Shown here: piece after piece, positions 9,524-18,024 of the stretch
How positions within the stretch are numbered: position 1 is the first letter of the stretch
Layout of the letters: the number at the start of each line of letters is the position of its first letter
Origin: Pseudomonas hygromyciniae
GTDB taxonomy: Bacteria; Pseudomonadota; Gammaproteobacteria; Pseudomonadales; Pseudomonadaceae
Length of the DNA stretch: 64,000 bases
NCBI RefSeq assembly: GCF_016925675.1
Contig: NZ_CP070506.1
Span: 246,501-310,500, forward strand
Direction of reading: 5' to 3'
The notes under the pieces: model-generated
Database searches by the model: none
Told to the model about the DNA's origin: nothing
Seen by the model: only the letters and a program-made list of their open reading frames with translations
Made by a program: the position numbers and the translations under genes

Positions 9524-10336
9524 TCAGCCTTCCCAGCCGACTTGGTAGAGCTTGCCCAGGGATTTATCCAGGGCTGCGCGGACCACCGGCGAGTGCTGGT
9601 AGATCTCGACGAACTTGATGACGCGCGGGTCGGTGGTGCCTTTGGGCTGGGTCACGAACTGGATCACGTATTCCGGATGGTCGAGGCCGTCGAACAGCAG
9701 CGCCGACTCGGCATTGAAGGTCTTGGACAGGCGGATATAGGCCGGGTAGCCCTGCACCAGGTCGGCGTCGTCATAGGCGCGCACCAACTGCACGGCTTCG
9801 ACCTGCAGGATCTTGATCTTTTTCGGGTTGGCGACGATGTCTTCTTCGGTGGCCTTGTAGCCCACGCCCGGCTTGAGGGTGATCAAGCCCGCCTTGGCCA
9901 GCAGTTGCAGGCCGCGCCCGCTGTTGATCGGGTCGTTGGCGATGGCCACGCTGGCGCCTTGGGGCAGTTCATCGAAGCTTTTGTATTTTTTCGAGTACAG
10001 GCCCACGTTGTTGATGATCCCGGGCTTGAACGGCACCAAGTCAAAACCGGCGGCGGCCTTGGCGTTTTCCAGGAACGGGATGTGCTGGAAGTAGTTCACG
10101 TCGATATCGCCGGCGGCGAGGCTGACGTTGGGCGCGATCCAGTCGGTGAACTCCACCAGCTCGACTTTCAGGCCCTGCTTGCCGGCCTCTTCGACGGCGG
10201 CTTCCAGGGGAATGGCGAAGGCGGCGGTGGTGCCGATTTTGAGCGGCGCATCGGCGGCAAATACCGCCGAGCTGAACAGACCGAGAGCTAGGGCCAGTGC
10301 TTTGACTGGGTGGGAGAGCAGGGTTTTTTTCATCAT
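9524..10336 (-). CDS. metQ: MetQ/NlpA-family substrate-binding protein
   Basis: About 270 residues. The start is placed at the double ATG (10336/10333) because it opens a signal peptide ([18 protein letters not shown]); the longer reading frame runs into a REPIN and is rejected. The family signature follows: [20 protein letters not shown], a [14 protein letters not shown] segment and [16 protein letters not shown]. Unlike the E. coli lipoprotein, there is no lipobox cysteine at the cleavage site (VFAAD), so it should be a soluble periplasmic protein. It delivers the ligand to MetN-MetI. A REPIN of 100 bp separates it from the upstream monooxygenase gene, so expression may be uncoupled or attenuated there. 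Confidence 0.85.
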   Translation of the reverse strand: MMKKTLLSHPVKALALALGLFSSAVFAADAPLKIGTTAAFAIPLEAAVEEAGKQGLKVELVEFTDWIAPNVSLAAGDIDVNYFQHIPFLENAKAAAGFDLVPFKPGIINNVGLYSKKYKSFDELPQGASVAIANDPINSGRGLQLLAKAGLITLKPGVGYKATEEDIVANPKKIKILQVEAVQLVRAYDDADLVQGYPAYIRLSKTFNAESALLFDGLDHPEYVIQFVTQPKGTTDPRVIKFVEIYQHSPVVRAALDKSLGKLYQVGWEG

Positions 10337-10348
10337 TGATATTCCAAA

Positions 10349-10448
10349 TGTAGGAGCGAGCTTGCTCGCGAAAAACCTGAGGGCGCCTCGGGGTATCAGG
10401 TACCCCGCGTTATCGTTAACGATTTTCGCGAGCAAGCTCGCTCCTACA
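10349..10448. repeat. REPIN (TGTAGGAGCGAGC type)
   Basis: Two inverted REP units with outer TGTAGGAGCGAGCTTGCTCG arms enclose a spacer containing GCGTTATCGTTAACGA. The outer end supplies the TAG stop codon of the flanking monooxygenase gene (stop at 10444-10446). It lies between that gene and metQ within one apparent operon. Confidence 0.92.
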
Positions 10449-11805
10449 GGGGTTGGTGGCGGTAGGTGGAACCGGTGTGTTGTTTGGGTAAATAGGCATC
10501 GCGGTGGAACACTTTTTCCCGCAGTGTCCCGGTCTCATAAGCGGTCTTGTACGACCCGCGCCTTTGCAACTCCGGAATCACCAGTTCGATAAAATCCACA
10601 TAGCTTTCCGGCGTCACAATGCGCGTCAGGTTGAAGCCATCCAGACCGGTCTCGGCGATCCAGGATTCCAGCTCATCCGCCACCTGCGCAGGCGAACCCA
10701 CCAGGGTGATATAGCGCCCGCCCAATGCGTGCTGCTCCAACAACTTGCGACGGGTCCAGTCATTGTTCTGCAAGGTCTTGGTGGCTGACTGGATGGCGTT
10801 GCTCTTCACGTACTGGATCGGCTCATCCAGTTCGTACTGCGAGAAATCGATGGCGGTGGATGCGCTGAAGTGCGCCACGCCGGCTTCGGCACTGGCGTAG
10901 CTCAGGTACTCGGCGTGCTTGGCCCAGGCCAACGCCTCGGTGGCGCCGACAATCACGTTGAGCCCCATGAACACCTTGATGTCGTCCGGCTTGCGCCCGG
11001 CCTCGACTGCGCTGGCGCGCACCTTGTCCACTTGTACCTTGGTCGCGGCCTTGTTCTGCCCGCTGATAAACACGCACTCGGCATGGCGCCCGGCGAACAG
11101 CAGGCCGCGCTCGGAACTGCCGGCCTGGAACAGCACCGGCGTGCGCTGCGGCGACGGCTCGCACAGGTGATAGCCCTCCACTTGGTAGAACTCACCGTGG
11201 TGCTCGATCTTGTGCACCTTGCCCGGCTGGGCATAGATCCGTTGCTTGGGGTCATTGAGCACCGCGTCGTCTTCCCAGCTGCCTTCCCAGAGCTTGTACA
11301 GCACCTCCAAGTACTCGTCGGCCTGGTCGTAGCGCCGGTCATGCTCGACCTGTTCGGTGAGGCCCATGGCCTTGGCGGCGCTGTCCAGATAGCCGGTGAC
11401 GATGTTCCAGCCCACCCGGCCACGGCTCAGGTGATCGAGGGTGGACATGCGCCGGGCGAACAGATACGGCGGTTCGTAGGTGAGGTTGGCGGTCAGGCCG
11501 AAGCCGAGGTGCTTGGTCACGGCGGCCATGGCCGAGACCAGCAGCAGCGGGTCGTTGACCGGCAGTTGGATCGACTCCTTGAGCGGCACGTCGACCGAGC
11601 CTTGATAGACGTCGTACACACCCACGATATCGGCGATGAACAAACCGTCGAACAGGCCGCGCTCCAGCAGCTGCGCAAGTTCGGTCCAGTATGCGATGGT
11701 TTTGTACTGGGTCGAGGTGTCCCGTGGATGGGTCCACAGCCCATGGTTGATATGCCCGATGCAGTTCATGTTGAAGGCATTGAGCAGGATCTTTTTCTTG
11801 GGCAT
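10444..11805 (-). CDS. NtaA/SnaA/DmoA-family FMN-dependent monooxygenase
   Basis: A 453-residue bacterial-luciferase-like flavoprotein. Family landmarks are the N-terminal NAFNMNCIGHINHGLW, DGLFIADIVGVYD and the conserved DHLSRGRVGWNIVTGY. Members use FMNH2 supplied by a partner reductase to oxidise nitrilotriacetate, dibenzothiophene, dimethyl sulfide or related compounds. The location downstream of two SfnB-type genes and upstream of metQNI points to an organosulfur substrate. The start overlaps the stop of the SfnB gene (TGATG). Unusually, the C-terminal residues QPL and the stop codon come from the edge of a REPIN, so the native end may have been replaced. No flavin reductase gene is visible nearby. 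Confidence 0.88.
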   Translation of the reverse strand: MPKKKILLNAFNMNCIGHINHGLWTHPRDTSTQYKTIAYWTELAQLLERGLFDGLFIADIVGVYDVYQGSVDVPLKESIQLPVNDPLLLVSAMAAVTKHLGFGLTANLTYEPPYLFARRMSTLDHLSRGRVGWNIVTGYLDSAAKAMGLTEQVEHDRRYDQADEYLEVLYKLWEGSWEDDAVLNDPKQRIYAQPGKVHKIEHHGEFYQVEGYHLCEPSPQRTPVLFQAGSSERGLLFAGRHAECVFISGQNKAATKVQVDKVRASAVEAGRKPDDIKVFMGLNVIVGATEALAWAKHAEYLSYASAEAGVAHFSASTAIDFSQYELDEPIQYVKSNAIQSATKTLQNNDWTRRKLLEQHALGGRYITLVGSPAQVADELESWIAETGLDGFNLTRIVTPESYVDFIELVIPELQRRGSYKTAYETGTLREKVFHRDAYLPKQHTGSTYRHQPL

Positions 11806-12998
11806 CAGATGGTCCCCCGCAGTGGCGGGTTTTCATCGTTGAGGTAGTAGTTGCCCACCGCATGGTATTTCCAGCGTACCGGGTCGTGCAGGGTATGCAC
11901 CCGGGCGTTGCGCCAGTGGCGGTCCAGGCCATGTTCGGCAAGGGTTGCCTGGCTGCCGGCGAGTTCGAACAGGGTGCTGCCGGCGGCCAGGGAAATCTCG
12001 GTGCTCAGGGCGCGTGCTTCGGCCACGGCAATCGAGGCCGCCGCGACGGTTTGTGCGGTGCTGTCGGCCTGGGCGCGGTCGAGGAATTCGCCGCAGCGCT
12101 CCAGCAGGGCTTCGGTGGCGTGCAGGCGGATGCTCAGGTGGCCGAAGCTCTTGAGGGTCAGTGGGTCTTCGCTGGCCTTGTCATTGCCCGAGTCGATCCA
12201 CGGCCGGGTCTTGGTGCGCACAAAATGCAGGGCATCTTCAAAGGCCGCGCGGGCGATGCCGGTGTCGATGGCTGCATGAAGGATCTGGGCCAGCGGGCCC
12301 ACGGTGGTCGGGCGCTCAAAGGCGCTCTGGAACGGGATCACGTCCTCGGCCCCGACCCATACGTTGTCGAACACCACCGAGCCGCTGCCAGTGGTGCGCT
12401 GGCCAAAGCCGCTCCAGTCGTCAATCACCGTCAGGCCCTGGCTGTCGCGCGGGACAAAGGCCAGTTGTTGCACGCCGTGCTCGTCCACCACCGATGTGGG
12501 AATGCGCTGGGCGTAGATCGCGCCGGTGGCGTAGAACTTGCGGCCGCTGATACGAAATCCGTCACCATCGCGGGCGAGTTTGGTCACCCGGTCATGGGCG
12601 GTCTTGGTGCCCAGTTCCGCCAGGGCATTGCCAAAGCGCTGGCCGGCCAGCACCTCGGCGTACAGGCGCTGTTGCTGCGCCGGGCTGCCGTTTACGCGCA
12701 GTACTTCCAGAGCATAGAAATGGTTCTGCGGGATCTGCCCCAGTGAAGCATCGGCCTGGCCGATCAGGGCGATGACCTTGGCCAGGGTGACGTTGGATAC
12801 GCCAGCGCCGCCGTAGGCCTTGGGCACGCTGATGCCCCACAGGCCGGAACGGGAAAAGGCCTCCAGTTCGGCGAGCGGCAGGCGGCGTTCGCGATCGCGC
12901 AGGGCGCTGTCACGGCGAAAGTCTTCGGCCAGGTCGCTGGCGACAATCAGGGCTTGTTCATCGCTGGCGATGACCGCGACGGGATGGGAAAGCGTCAT
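11805..12998 (-). CDS. SfnB-family sulfur acquisition oxidoreductase (copy 1)
   Basis: A 397-residue flavoprotein of the acyl-CoA dehydrogenase fold. It has an N-terminal helical domain (DRERRLPLAELEAFSRSGLW), a central beta domain with WSGFGQRTTGSGSVVFDNV, and a C-terminal helical bundle ending in HWRNARVHTLHDPVRWKYHA. Relatives (SfnB, DszC-like) are induced by sulfate starvation and act on organosulfur compounds such as dimethyl sulfone. It is the second of two tandem paralogues; the shared motifs WSGFGQRTT and HWRNARVHTLHDPVRWKYHA show they arose by duplication. The stop overlaps the start of the downstream monooxygenase gene. Confidence 0.88.
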   Translation of the reverse strand: MTLSHPVAVIASDEQALIVASDLAEDFRRDSALRDRERRLPLAELEAFSRSGLWGISVPKAYGGAGVSNVTLAKVIALIGQADASLGQIPQNHFYALEVLRVNGSPAQQQRLYAEVLAGQRFGNALAELGTKTAHDRVTKLARDGDGFRISGRKFYATGAIYAQRIPTSVVDEHGVQQLAFVPRDSQGLTVIDDWSGFGQRTTGSGSVVFDNVWVGAEDVIPFQSAFERPTTVGPLAQILHAAIDTGIARAAFEDALHFVRTKTRPWIDSGNDKASEDPLTLKSFGHLSIRLHATEALLERCGEFLDRAQADSTAQTVAAASIAVAEARALSTEISLAAGSTLFELAGSQATLAEHGLDRHWRNARVHTLHDPVRWKYHAVGNYYLNDENPPLRGTI

Positions 12999-13021
12999 GT
13001 TTTTCTCCAGAGGTCTGGTCG

Positions 13022-14263
13022 TCAGATCCAGGAATGCCGGGCCGGCAATGTTCCATTGAGGTACCAGGCGCCCACCGCGTGATATTTCCAGCGCACCGGG
13101 TCGTGCAGGGTGTGCACCCGGGCATTGCGCCAGTGGCGGTCAAGGTTGAATTCGGCGAGGGTGGCGCGGCTGCCGGCCAGTTCGAAGAGCTTCTCGCTGG
13201 CCAGCAGCGAGACTTCGGTGGTCAGCACCTTGGCTTGGGCCACGGCAATCGAAGCACGGGCGGCGGAGTGTTCGGTGATGGGCGCGGCGCTGACCTGGTC
13301 CAGCACTTGGCCGGCCTTGCGTAGCAGGGCTTCGGCGGCGTGCAGTTCGATTTTCAGTTTGCCGATATCGGCAATCACATAGAGGTCATCGCTGGCCCGC
13401 TCGACCTTGGCGTCGATCCATGGCCGCGCGCGTTCACGCACAAAGCTGATGGTGTCGTCGAGGGCGCCGCGGGCGATGCCGGCGTCGATGGCCGCCTGGA
13501 TCAATTGCGAGACCGCGCCCTGGATGCCCGGGGTTTGCCCCAGGCGCCAGGTCGGCACCACCAGGTCGGCGTCCACCGGCACGTTGTTGAGCAGCACGGT
13601 GCCGCTGGCGGTGGTGCGTTGGCCAAAGCCCGACCAGTCATCGACGATGCGCAGCCCCGGGGTGCCCCGTCGCACAAACGCCATGACCTGGCGGCCTTCG
13701 TCATCCAGGGCCTTGACCGCGACCCAATGGGCAAACAGCGCGCCGGTGGAGTAGAACTTCTGGCCGTTGATGACAAAACCATCAGCCTCGGCGCTGATCC
13801 GGGCCTTCACATCCAGGGTGTTTTTGGTGCCGCGCTCCGGGCCACCGTTGCCGATGCGCCAGCCATCCAGCACGCTTTGGAACAGCTGTTTTTTCTGCGC
13901 TTGGCTGGCAGCGCCTTGCAGCACGTGCAAGATGCCGAAGTGGTTTTGCGGGATCTGCCCCAGGGCTGGGTCGACGGCGCTGATAATCGCGAACACTTCG
14001 GCCAGGGTCACGAACGACACTTGCGGGCCGCCGTATTCGCGGGGAATGGAAATACTGCCCAGGCCACTGCGGGTGAACTGTTCGATTTCGGCCCAGGGCA
14101 GTTTGCGCTGGCGGTCGCGCAACCCGGCTTGCAGGCGGGCGGCCTGGGCAAGCTCGTGGGCGGCGGCGAGGGCTTCACTGTCGTTGCGCAACACCTTGGT
14201 GGGCAACAGTAGCGGGGCGATATCCAGATCGCTCTGGAGGGGTGATTGCGCCAAGTTAGACAT
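13022..14263 (-). CDS. SfnB-family sulfur acquisition oxidoreductase (copy 2)
   Basis: A 413-residue paralogue of the next gene, with the same acyl-CoA-dehydrogenase-like layout: RDRQRKLPWAEIEQFTRSGL, then WSGFGQRTTASGTVLLNNV, then the terminal HWRNARVHTLHDPVRWKYHA. It is the first gene of the probable operon sfnB2-sfnB1-monooxygenase-metQNI. Only 23 bp separate the two paralogues. The upstream region (14264-14448) carries a putative CysB-like site at 14423-14438. The two copies may differ in substrate or chain length; the sequence does not show which. Confidence 0.88.
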   Translation of the reverse strand: MSNLAQSPLQSDLDIAPLLLPTKVLRNDSEALAAAHELAQAARLQAGLRDRQRKLPWAEIEQFTRSGLGSISIPREYGGPQVSFVTLAEVFAIISAVDPALGQIPQNHFGILHVLQGAASQAQKKQLFQSVLDGWRIGNGGPERGTKNTLDVKARISAEADGFVINGQKFYSTGALFAHWVAVKALDDEGRQVMAFVRRGTPGLRIVDDWSGFGQRTTASGTVLLNNVPVDADLVVPTWRLGQTPGIQGAVSQLIQAAIDAGIARGALDDTISFVRERARPWIDAKVERASDDLYVIADIGKLKIELHAAEALLRKAGQVLDQVSAAPITEHSAARASIAVAQAKVLTTEVSLLASEKLFELAGSRATLAEFNLDRHWRNARVHTLHDPVRWKYHAVGAWYLNGTLPARHSWI

Positions 14264-14422
14264 CGGTGCGCCCCTGCGTGGCTACACGTAATGCCCTGGC
14301 GTTGTGCACCGGGGTGATTCTGACCATACCTACCTCACATCCGTGGAAAAGCTTAAAAATCAGGAATGTCCGGTGGTCCGGTGTATATACCCTAAGCGTG
14401 TTTATTTTTTAAATAAACTAAC

Positions 14423-14438
14423 TTTTAGGAATATGCAT
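14423..14438 (-). promoter_or_regulatory. Putative sulfur-starvation regulator site (CysB-like)
   Basis: TTTTAGGAATATGCAT lies about 160 bp upstream of the first SfnB gene. Its core AGGAATATG-x-AT recurs 141 bp upstream of the cystine-binding-protein gene (17944-17960), in the same orientation relative to the genes. The complementary ATATTCC resembles half-sites reported for CysB. The assignment is inference. Confidence 0.4.
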
Positions 14439-14448
14439 AGAAGGTCTG

Positions 14449-15225
14449 TCACCCCGGCTCGCAGGGCGAGCCAAGACGCCGTGGTTGGTACACCGACGGA
14501 TGGCTGGCCGGGCCATGGGCCTGAGCCTGGGCGATGCTCACAATGCGTGGCGGGGCCCAGCGGGAGTTGTTGCCCACGCGGTCGATCACGCAGTAGGTGA
14601 CCTCCTGGCGCGCATCGTCCCCCGCTTCGAGGATCAGCGTCGAAGGCACCCAGACGTGCACGGCCCGGCCCACTTCGTTGGCCTGGATGGGGGGCAGGTC
14701 AAGGCGCGCATCGCCCCAGCGCAGGGTGATTGCATCACCGGTGGCCATGTTCAGGTAGGGCTCGATGGTCAACGGCACGCCCCGGCGGATCTGGCTGGGG
14801 TTGACCCCATGGCGACGGATGGTTTCCGGCAGGCCGACAGGGGCCAGGCTCTGGTTTTCTTCACCACACAGCACCGATGGCTGGCCGCCAGGGCATGCGG
14901 TCTTGACCTGCACGCGGGTAATCAGGGAACGCGCCGGGCCGCGCCCCACTTGCATGATCCGGTAATGAATCCGCGCGGCGCCATTTTGCACAAAACTTTC
15001 GGGCACCCGCAGGCTGCTGGGCTGACCGATATCGGCGGTGCTCACGCGCTTGGAGGCGGCAAAGCAGTTATTCCAGAACAACTCGATCAGGTCGCCCTTG
15101 CCCATGTTTGGGTACGGGGCGATATCGACCTGCAAATGGGTGGCGGCCTGCGCATTGATACCTTGTTTGAGGGCCTGGGGCACTGTCGGCGCGGCGAGCA
15201 TGGCCAGGGGGGGAATGTGCGTCAT
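14449..15225 (-). CDS. Unknown protein with two Ig-like repeat units
   Basis: A 258-residue protein of unknown function, with a good AAGGAGAT ribosome site before the ATG. It contains an internal duplication. Unit 1 (about residues 31-115) begins VDIAPYPNMGKGDLIELFW and unit 2 (about 148-232) begins LTIEPYLNMATGDAITLRWG. Both continue with a VP(E/S) strand and an ARIHYRIM / EVTYCVIDRVG strand ending in a serine-containing turn. This is the layout of the Ig-like modules found in tandem in large Pseudomonas surface or secreted proteins, here in only two copies. No signal peptide is evident. The C-terminus is proline- and serine-rich. It may be a cargo or adhesin-like protein; function not assigned. 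Confidence 0.65.
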   Translation of the reverse strand: MTHIPPLAMLAAPTVPQALKQGINAQAATHLQVDIAPYPNMGKGDLIELFWNNCFAASKRVSTADIGQPSSLRVPESFVQNGAARIHYRIMQVGRGPARSLITRVQVKTACPGGQPSVLCGEENQSLAPVGLPETIRRHGVNPSQIRRGVPLTIEPYLNMATGDAITLRWGDARLDLPPIQANEVGRAVHVWVPSTLILEAGDDARQEVTYCVIDRVGNNSRWAPPRIVSIAQAQAHGPASHPSVYQPRRLGSPCEPG

Positions 15226-15254
15226 AAATAATCTCCTTGATGCAGCCAGCAGCG

Positions 15255-15300
15255 ATCGTTCCGAACCCTGAGTGTGGGGTTCGAAAGGAACGATTTTTTT
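15255..15300 (+). terminator. Strong intrinsic-terminator-like hairpin in a leader region
   Basis: An 8-bp stem (ATCGTTCC/GGAACGAT) is extended by a second 6-bp stem (GAACCC/GGGTTC) and followed directly by seven T residues on the + strand. No annotated + strand gene precedes it. On the - strand the same hairpin lies in the 5' leader of the Ig-like-repeat gene. It may end an unannotated or antisense transcript, or fold in the leader mRNA. Confidence 0.5.
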
Positions 15301-15477
15301 GAAAAGCCAGGATAGGATCCAATCCTCTGGGCCTTAGATAAGAGGGTTGGCCAGGGGGCGTCAATGGCGGCAAAAGGCTAAACGGCGGGTTTGGGATTAT
15401 TCAGATGGGTCTGACTGGGAGGGGGTGTAAAGGCGGGTTTGGGTAGGGTGCTTTTCTATGTGAGGCACGCCAATCCC

Positions 15478-15577
15478 TGTAGGAGCGAGCTTGCTCGCGA
15501 AGAACGTCCAGACGACACGGTTAATCTGATTCTGCGCGTTATCGTTGACGTTTTTCGCGAGCAAGCTCGCTCCTACA
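15478..15577. repeat. REPIN (TGTAGGAGCGAGC type)
   Basis: Inverted REP pair with outer TGTAGGAGCGAGC arms; its spacer GCGTTATCGTTGACG is nearly that of the 10349-10448 copy. It lies 16 bp beyond the stop of the cystine ATPase gene. In the 367-bp gene-free stretch 15226-15593, only this element and the terminator-like hairpin at 15255-15300 are recognisable. Confidence 0.92.
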
Positions 15578-15593
15578 GTCGGTCAGGATTGTT

Positions 15594-16340
15594 TTAGTGG
15601 GTGAGGAATTTGCTGAGGAACTGCCGGGTGCGTTCTTCCTTGGGGTTGGCAAACAGCGCCTTGGCTTCGCCCTGCTCGACGATCACCCCCTTGTCGAAAA
15701 AGATCACCCGGTTGGCCACATCCCGGGCAAAGCTCATTTCGTGGGTGACGATGACCATGGTGCGGTTCTCTTCGGCCAGGCTGCGGATGGTTGCCAGCAC
15801 TTCGCCGACCAACTCCGGATCGAGGGCCGAGGTCGGTTCATCGAACAGGATGACTTCCGGTTCCATCGCCAAGGCCCGGGCAATAGCCACCCGTTGCTGC
15901 TGACCACCGGACAGGCGCCGGGGATAGGCGTCCTCTTTGCCCGCCAGGCCGACCTTGGCCAGTAGCGAGCGACCGAGGCGGTCGGCGGCGTCAGGCGCCA
16001 TCTTCTTGACCACCAGCGGGCCTTCGATGACGTTTTCCAGCGCGGTGCGGTGGGGGAACAGGTTGAAGTTCTGGAACACAAAGCCCACATGCTGACGCAG
16101 GCGTCGCACCAGGCTTTGTTGCTGGTTGAGCGGGCGGCTGCCGTCGATCTGGATGTCGCCGACCTTGATCCGGCCACTGGTGGGTTCTTCGAGGAAATTC
16201 AGGCAGCGCAGGAAGGTGGTCTTGCCGGACCCGCTGGGACCGATGATGGCGACGACTTCGCCTTCCTTGACCTCCAGGTCGATGCCGTTGAGCACCACCT
16301 GACCCTTGAATTGTTTGGTCAGTTTTTCAACCACGATCAT
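15594..16340 (-). CDS. tcyN: L-cystine ABC transporter ATP-binding protein
   Basis: A 248-residue polar-amino-acid-type ATPase: Walker [11 protein letters not shown]-loop [13 protein letters not shown], signature LSGGQQQR, Walker [15 protein letters not shown]-loop VTHEM. It energises the permease encoded immediately upstream (3-bp gap). The assignment to cystine rests on the neighbouring cystine-binding protein, the nearby D-cysteine desulfhydrase and the E. coli tcyJ-dcyD-tcyL-tcyN arrangement. It is the last gene of the operon. Confidence 0.86.
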   Translation of the reverse strand: MIVVEKLTKQFKGQVVLNGIDLEVKEGEVVAIIGPSGSGKTTFLRCLNFLEEPTSGRIKVGDIQIDGSRPLNQQQSLVRRLRQHVGFVFQNFNLFPHRTALENVIEGPLVVKKMAPDAADRLGRSLLAKVGLAGKEDAYPRRLSGGQQQRVAIARALAMEPEVILFDEPTSALDPELVGEVLATIRSLAEENRTMVIVTHEMSFARDVANRVIFFDKGVIVEQGEAKALFANPKEERTRQFLSKFLTH

Positions 16341-16343
16341 GCT

Positions 16344-17009
16344 TCAAGACTCCAGGTCATGCCGGTTGACCCGGTCTTCCAGGCGATTCTGAAAATGCGC
16401 CAGGATGCTTGCCAGGACCCAGTAGATCAGGGCCGCGGACAGGTACATGGTGAAAATTTCAAAGGTGCGCGCAGACACCAGTTGAGCCTGGCGGAACAGT
16501 TCGGGCACCTGGATCGTAGCGGCCAGCGCCGTGTCCTTGACCAGCGAAATAAAGCTGTTGCCCAAGGGCGGCAGGGCGGTGCGCATGGCCTGCGGCAGGA
16601 TGGCCCGGCGCAGGGTCTGCGCACGGGTCATGCCGATACTGGCGGCCGCTTCCCACTGCCCACGCTCGATGGAACCGATGGCCGCACGCAGGATTTCACA
16701 GGCGTAGGCGGCCATGTTCAGCGAGAAGCCGATCATCGCCGCCGGGATCGGATCCAGTTCGATTCCCACTTGCGGCAAGCCGTAGTAGATCAAAAACAGC
16801 TGCACCAGCAACGGCGTGCCGCGAAAGAACGAGACGTACACCCGGGCGGTCCAGCTCAAGAGCTTGAAGCGCGACAGGCGCATCAAGGCCAGGCCGAAGC
16901 CCAGCAGTAAACCGAAAAACATCCCGCCGAGGCTGAGGATCACCGTGTAGTACGCGCCCTTGAGCAGAAAGGGCGCGGAGTCGAGCGCGAGTTGGAAACC
17001 TGCTTCCAT
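16344..17009 (-). CDS. tcyL: L-cystine ABC transporter permease
   Basis: A 221-residue inner-membrane permease of the His/Glu/Gln family, with several transmembrane helices and the EAA-type loop QWEAAASIGMTRAQTLRRAI (about residues 137-156). It begins at the last base of the binding-protein stop codon, showing tight coupling. It probably forms a homodimer working with TcyN and TcyJ to import cystine, and possibly diaminopimelate as in E. coli. The substrate is inferred from context. Confidence 0.86.
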   Translation of the reverse strand: MEAGFQLALDSAPFLLKGAYYTVILSLGGMFFGLLLGFGLALMRLSRFKLLSWTARVYVSFFRGTPLLVQLFLIYYGLPQVGIELDPIPAAMIGFSLNMAAYACEILRAAIGSIERGQWEAAASIGMTRAQTLRRAILPQAMRTALPPLGNSFISLVKDTALAATIQVPELFRQAQLVSARTFEIFTMYLSAALIYWVLASILAHFQNRLEDRVNRHDLES

Positions 17010-17803
17010 TATTGAGTGACGTCAGCGTTGAAGTATTTCTCGGACAGCTTCTTCAAGGTGCCGTCGGCGCGCAGTTTGTCGAGGGCCTGGTTGACCGCCT
17101 CAAGCAGCTCAGGCTCGCCTTTGCGCAGGGCAATCCCGGCTTCCTGACGGGAGAAGGCTTCACCGGCAGCGGCGGTGTCCTTGGCTTTTTTCGCATATTC
17201 CAGGGCCGCCAGGCGGTCGATCAGGATTGCGTCGATACGGCCAATGCGCAGGTCCTGGAACTTGGTCGGGTCGTCGTTATAGGTCTTGATGATGGCTTTG
17301 GGTTGGTTGTCCTTGAGCCATTGTTCGTAGTTGGTGCCCAGGCCTACCCCGACTTTTTTGCCGGCCAGGTCATCGGCGGTCTTGATGGTGTCGACGTTTT
17401 TCGCCAGGGTCAGGGCCTGGATCCCGGAGACGGTGTAGGGCTTGGAGAAGTCGTACTTTTTCTGGCGCTCTTCGGAGATTGTTACCTGGTTGACCACGGC
17501 GTCGAGGCGCTTGGATTCCAGAGCGGCGAGGATGCCGTCCCACGGGGTGGCTTGCAGCTTGACCTTGACGCCCAGCTCCTTGGCCAGGGCTTCGGACAGC
17601 TCGACTTCAAAGCCGCTGAGCTTGCCGCTTTCATCGACGAAGCTGAACGGTGGGTAGGTGCCTTCCAGGCCGATCTTGATCTCGCCGGCCTTCTTGATCT
17701 TGCCCAGTTGCTCGCCGGCAACCGCCTGGCCCAGCAACCCGGCGCCAAGGGCCAGGCCCAAAGTGCCAACCAGCAACGTTCGACGCAATACAGAAATAGT
17801 CAT
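17009..17803 (-). CDS. tcyJ: Cystine-binding periplasmic protein
   Basis: A 264-residue solute-binding protein with a signal peptide (RRTLLVGTLGLALGAGLLGQ, cleaved near AVAG). The family-3 signature is GKLSGFEVELSEALAKELGV, preceded by IKIGLEGTYPPFSFVDE. It resembles FliY/TcyJ. First gene of tcyJ-tcyL-tcyN. The AT-rich upstream region (17804-17976) has a CysB-like motif at 17944-17960, consistent with induction on sulfur limitation. Confidence 0.87.
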   Translation of the reverse strand: MTISVLRRTLLVGTLGLALGAGLLGQAVAGEQLGKIKKAGEIKIGLEGTYPPFSFVDESGKLSGFEVELSEALAKELGVKVKLQATPWDGILAALESKRLDAVVNQVTISEERQKKYDFSKPYTVSGIQALTLAKNVDTIKTADDLAGKKVGVGLGTNYEQWLKDNQPKAIIKTYNDDPTKFQDLRIGRIDAILIDRLAALEYAKKAKDTAAAGEAFSRQEAGIALRKGEPELLEAVNQALDKLRADGTLKKLSEKYFNADVTQ

Positions 17804-17943
17804 GACAAGCCCCTGTGTTTTTTGTGGTGTGCGAAGCAGGTGACGCAGTGGTCGTATCCTGCCCTAAAAACGCGGTGTGTGGGAGCGCGACTATAGGGCG
17901 AGGTTTAAAGTGTTAAAAATAATATAAATTCAGTTTTATATTC

Positions 17944-17960
17944 TATTAAGGAATATGAAT
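17944..17960 (-). promoter_or_regulatory. Putative CysB-like site upstream of tcyJ
   Basis: TATTAAGGAATATGAAT lies 141 bp upstream of the tcyJ start, in an A/T-rich stretch. It shares AGGAATATG-x-AT with the site upstream of the SfnB operon at 14423-14438, at a similar distance and orientation. Confidence 0.4.
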
Positions 17961-17976
17961 TCGATGAAAATTCAAT

Positions 17977-18004
17977 TGTGGGAGCGGGCTTGCTCGCTCC
18001 CACA
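17977..18004. repeat. Collapsed REP palindrome
   Basis: Ten-base arms TGTGGGAGCG and CGCTCCCACA flank only 8 bases (GGCTTGCT). This looks like a REPIN that has lost its inner arms and spacer. It sits between the tcyJ upstream region and the end of the dcyD gene. Confidence 0.75.
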
Positions 18005-18024
18005 TTTAGTAAGTATGCCTCCCG

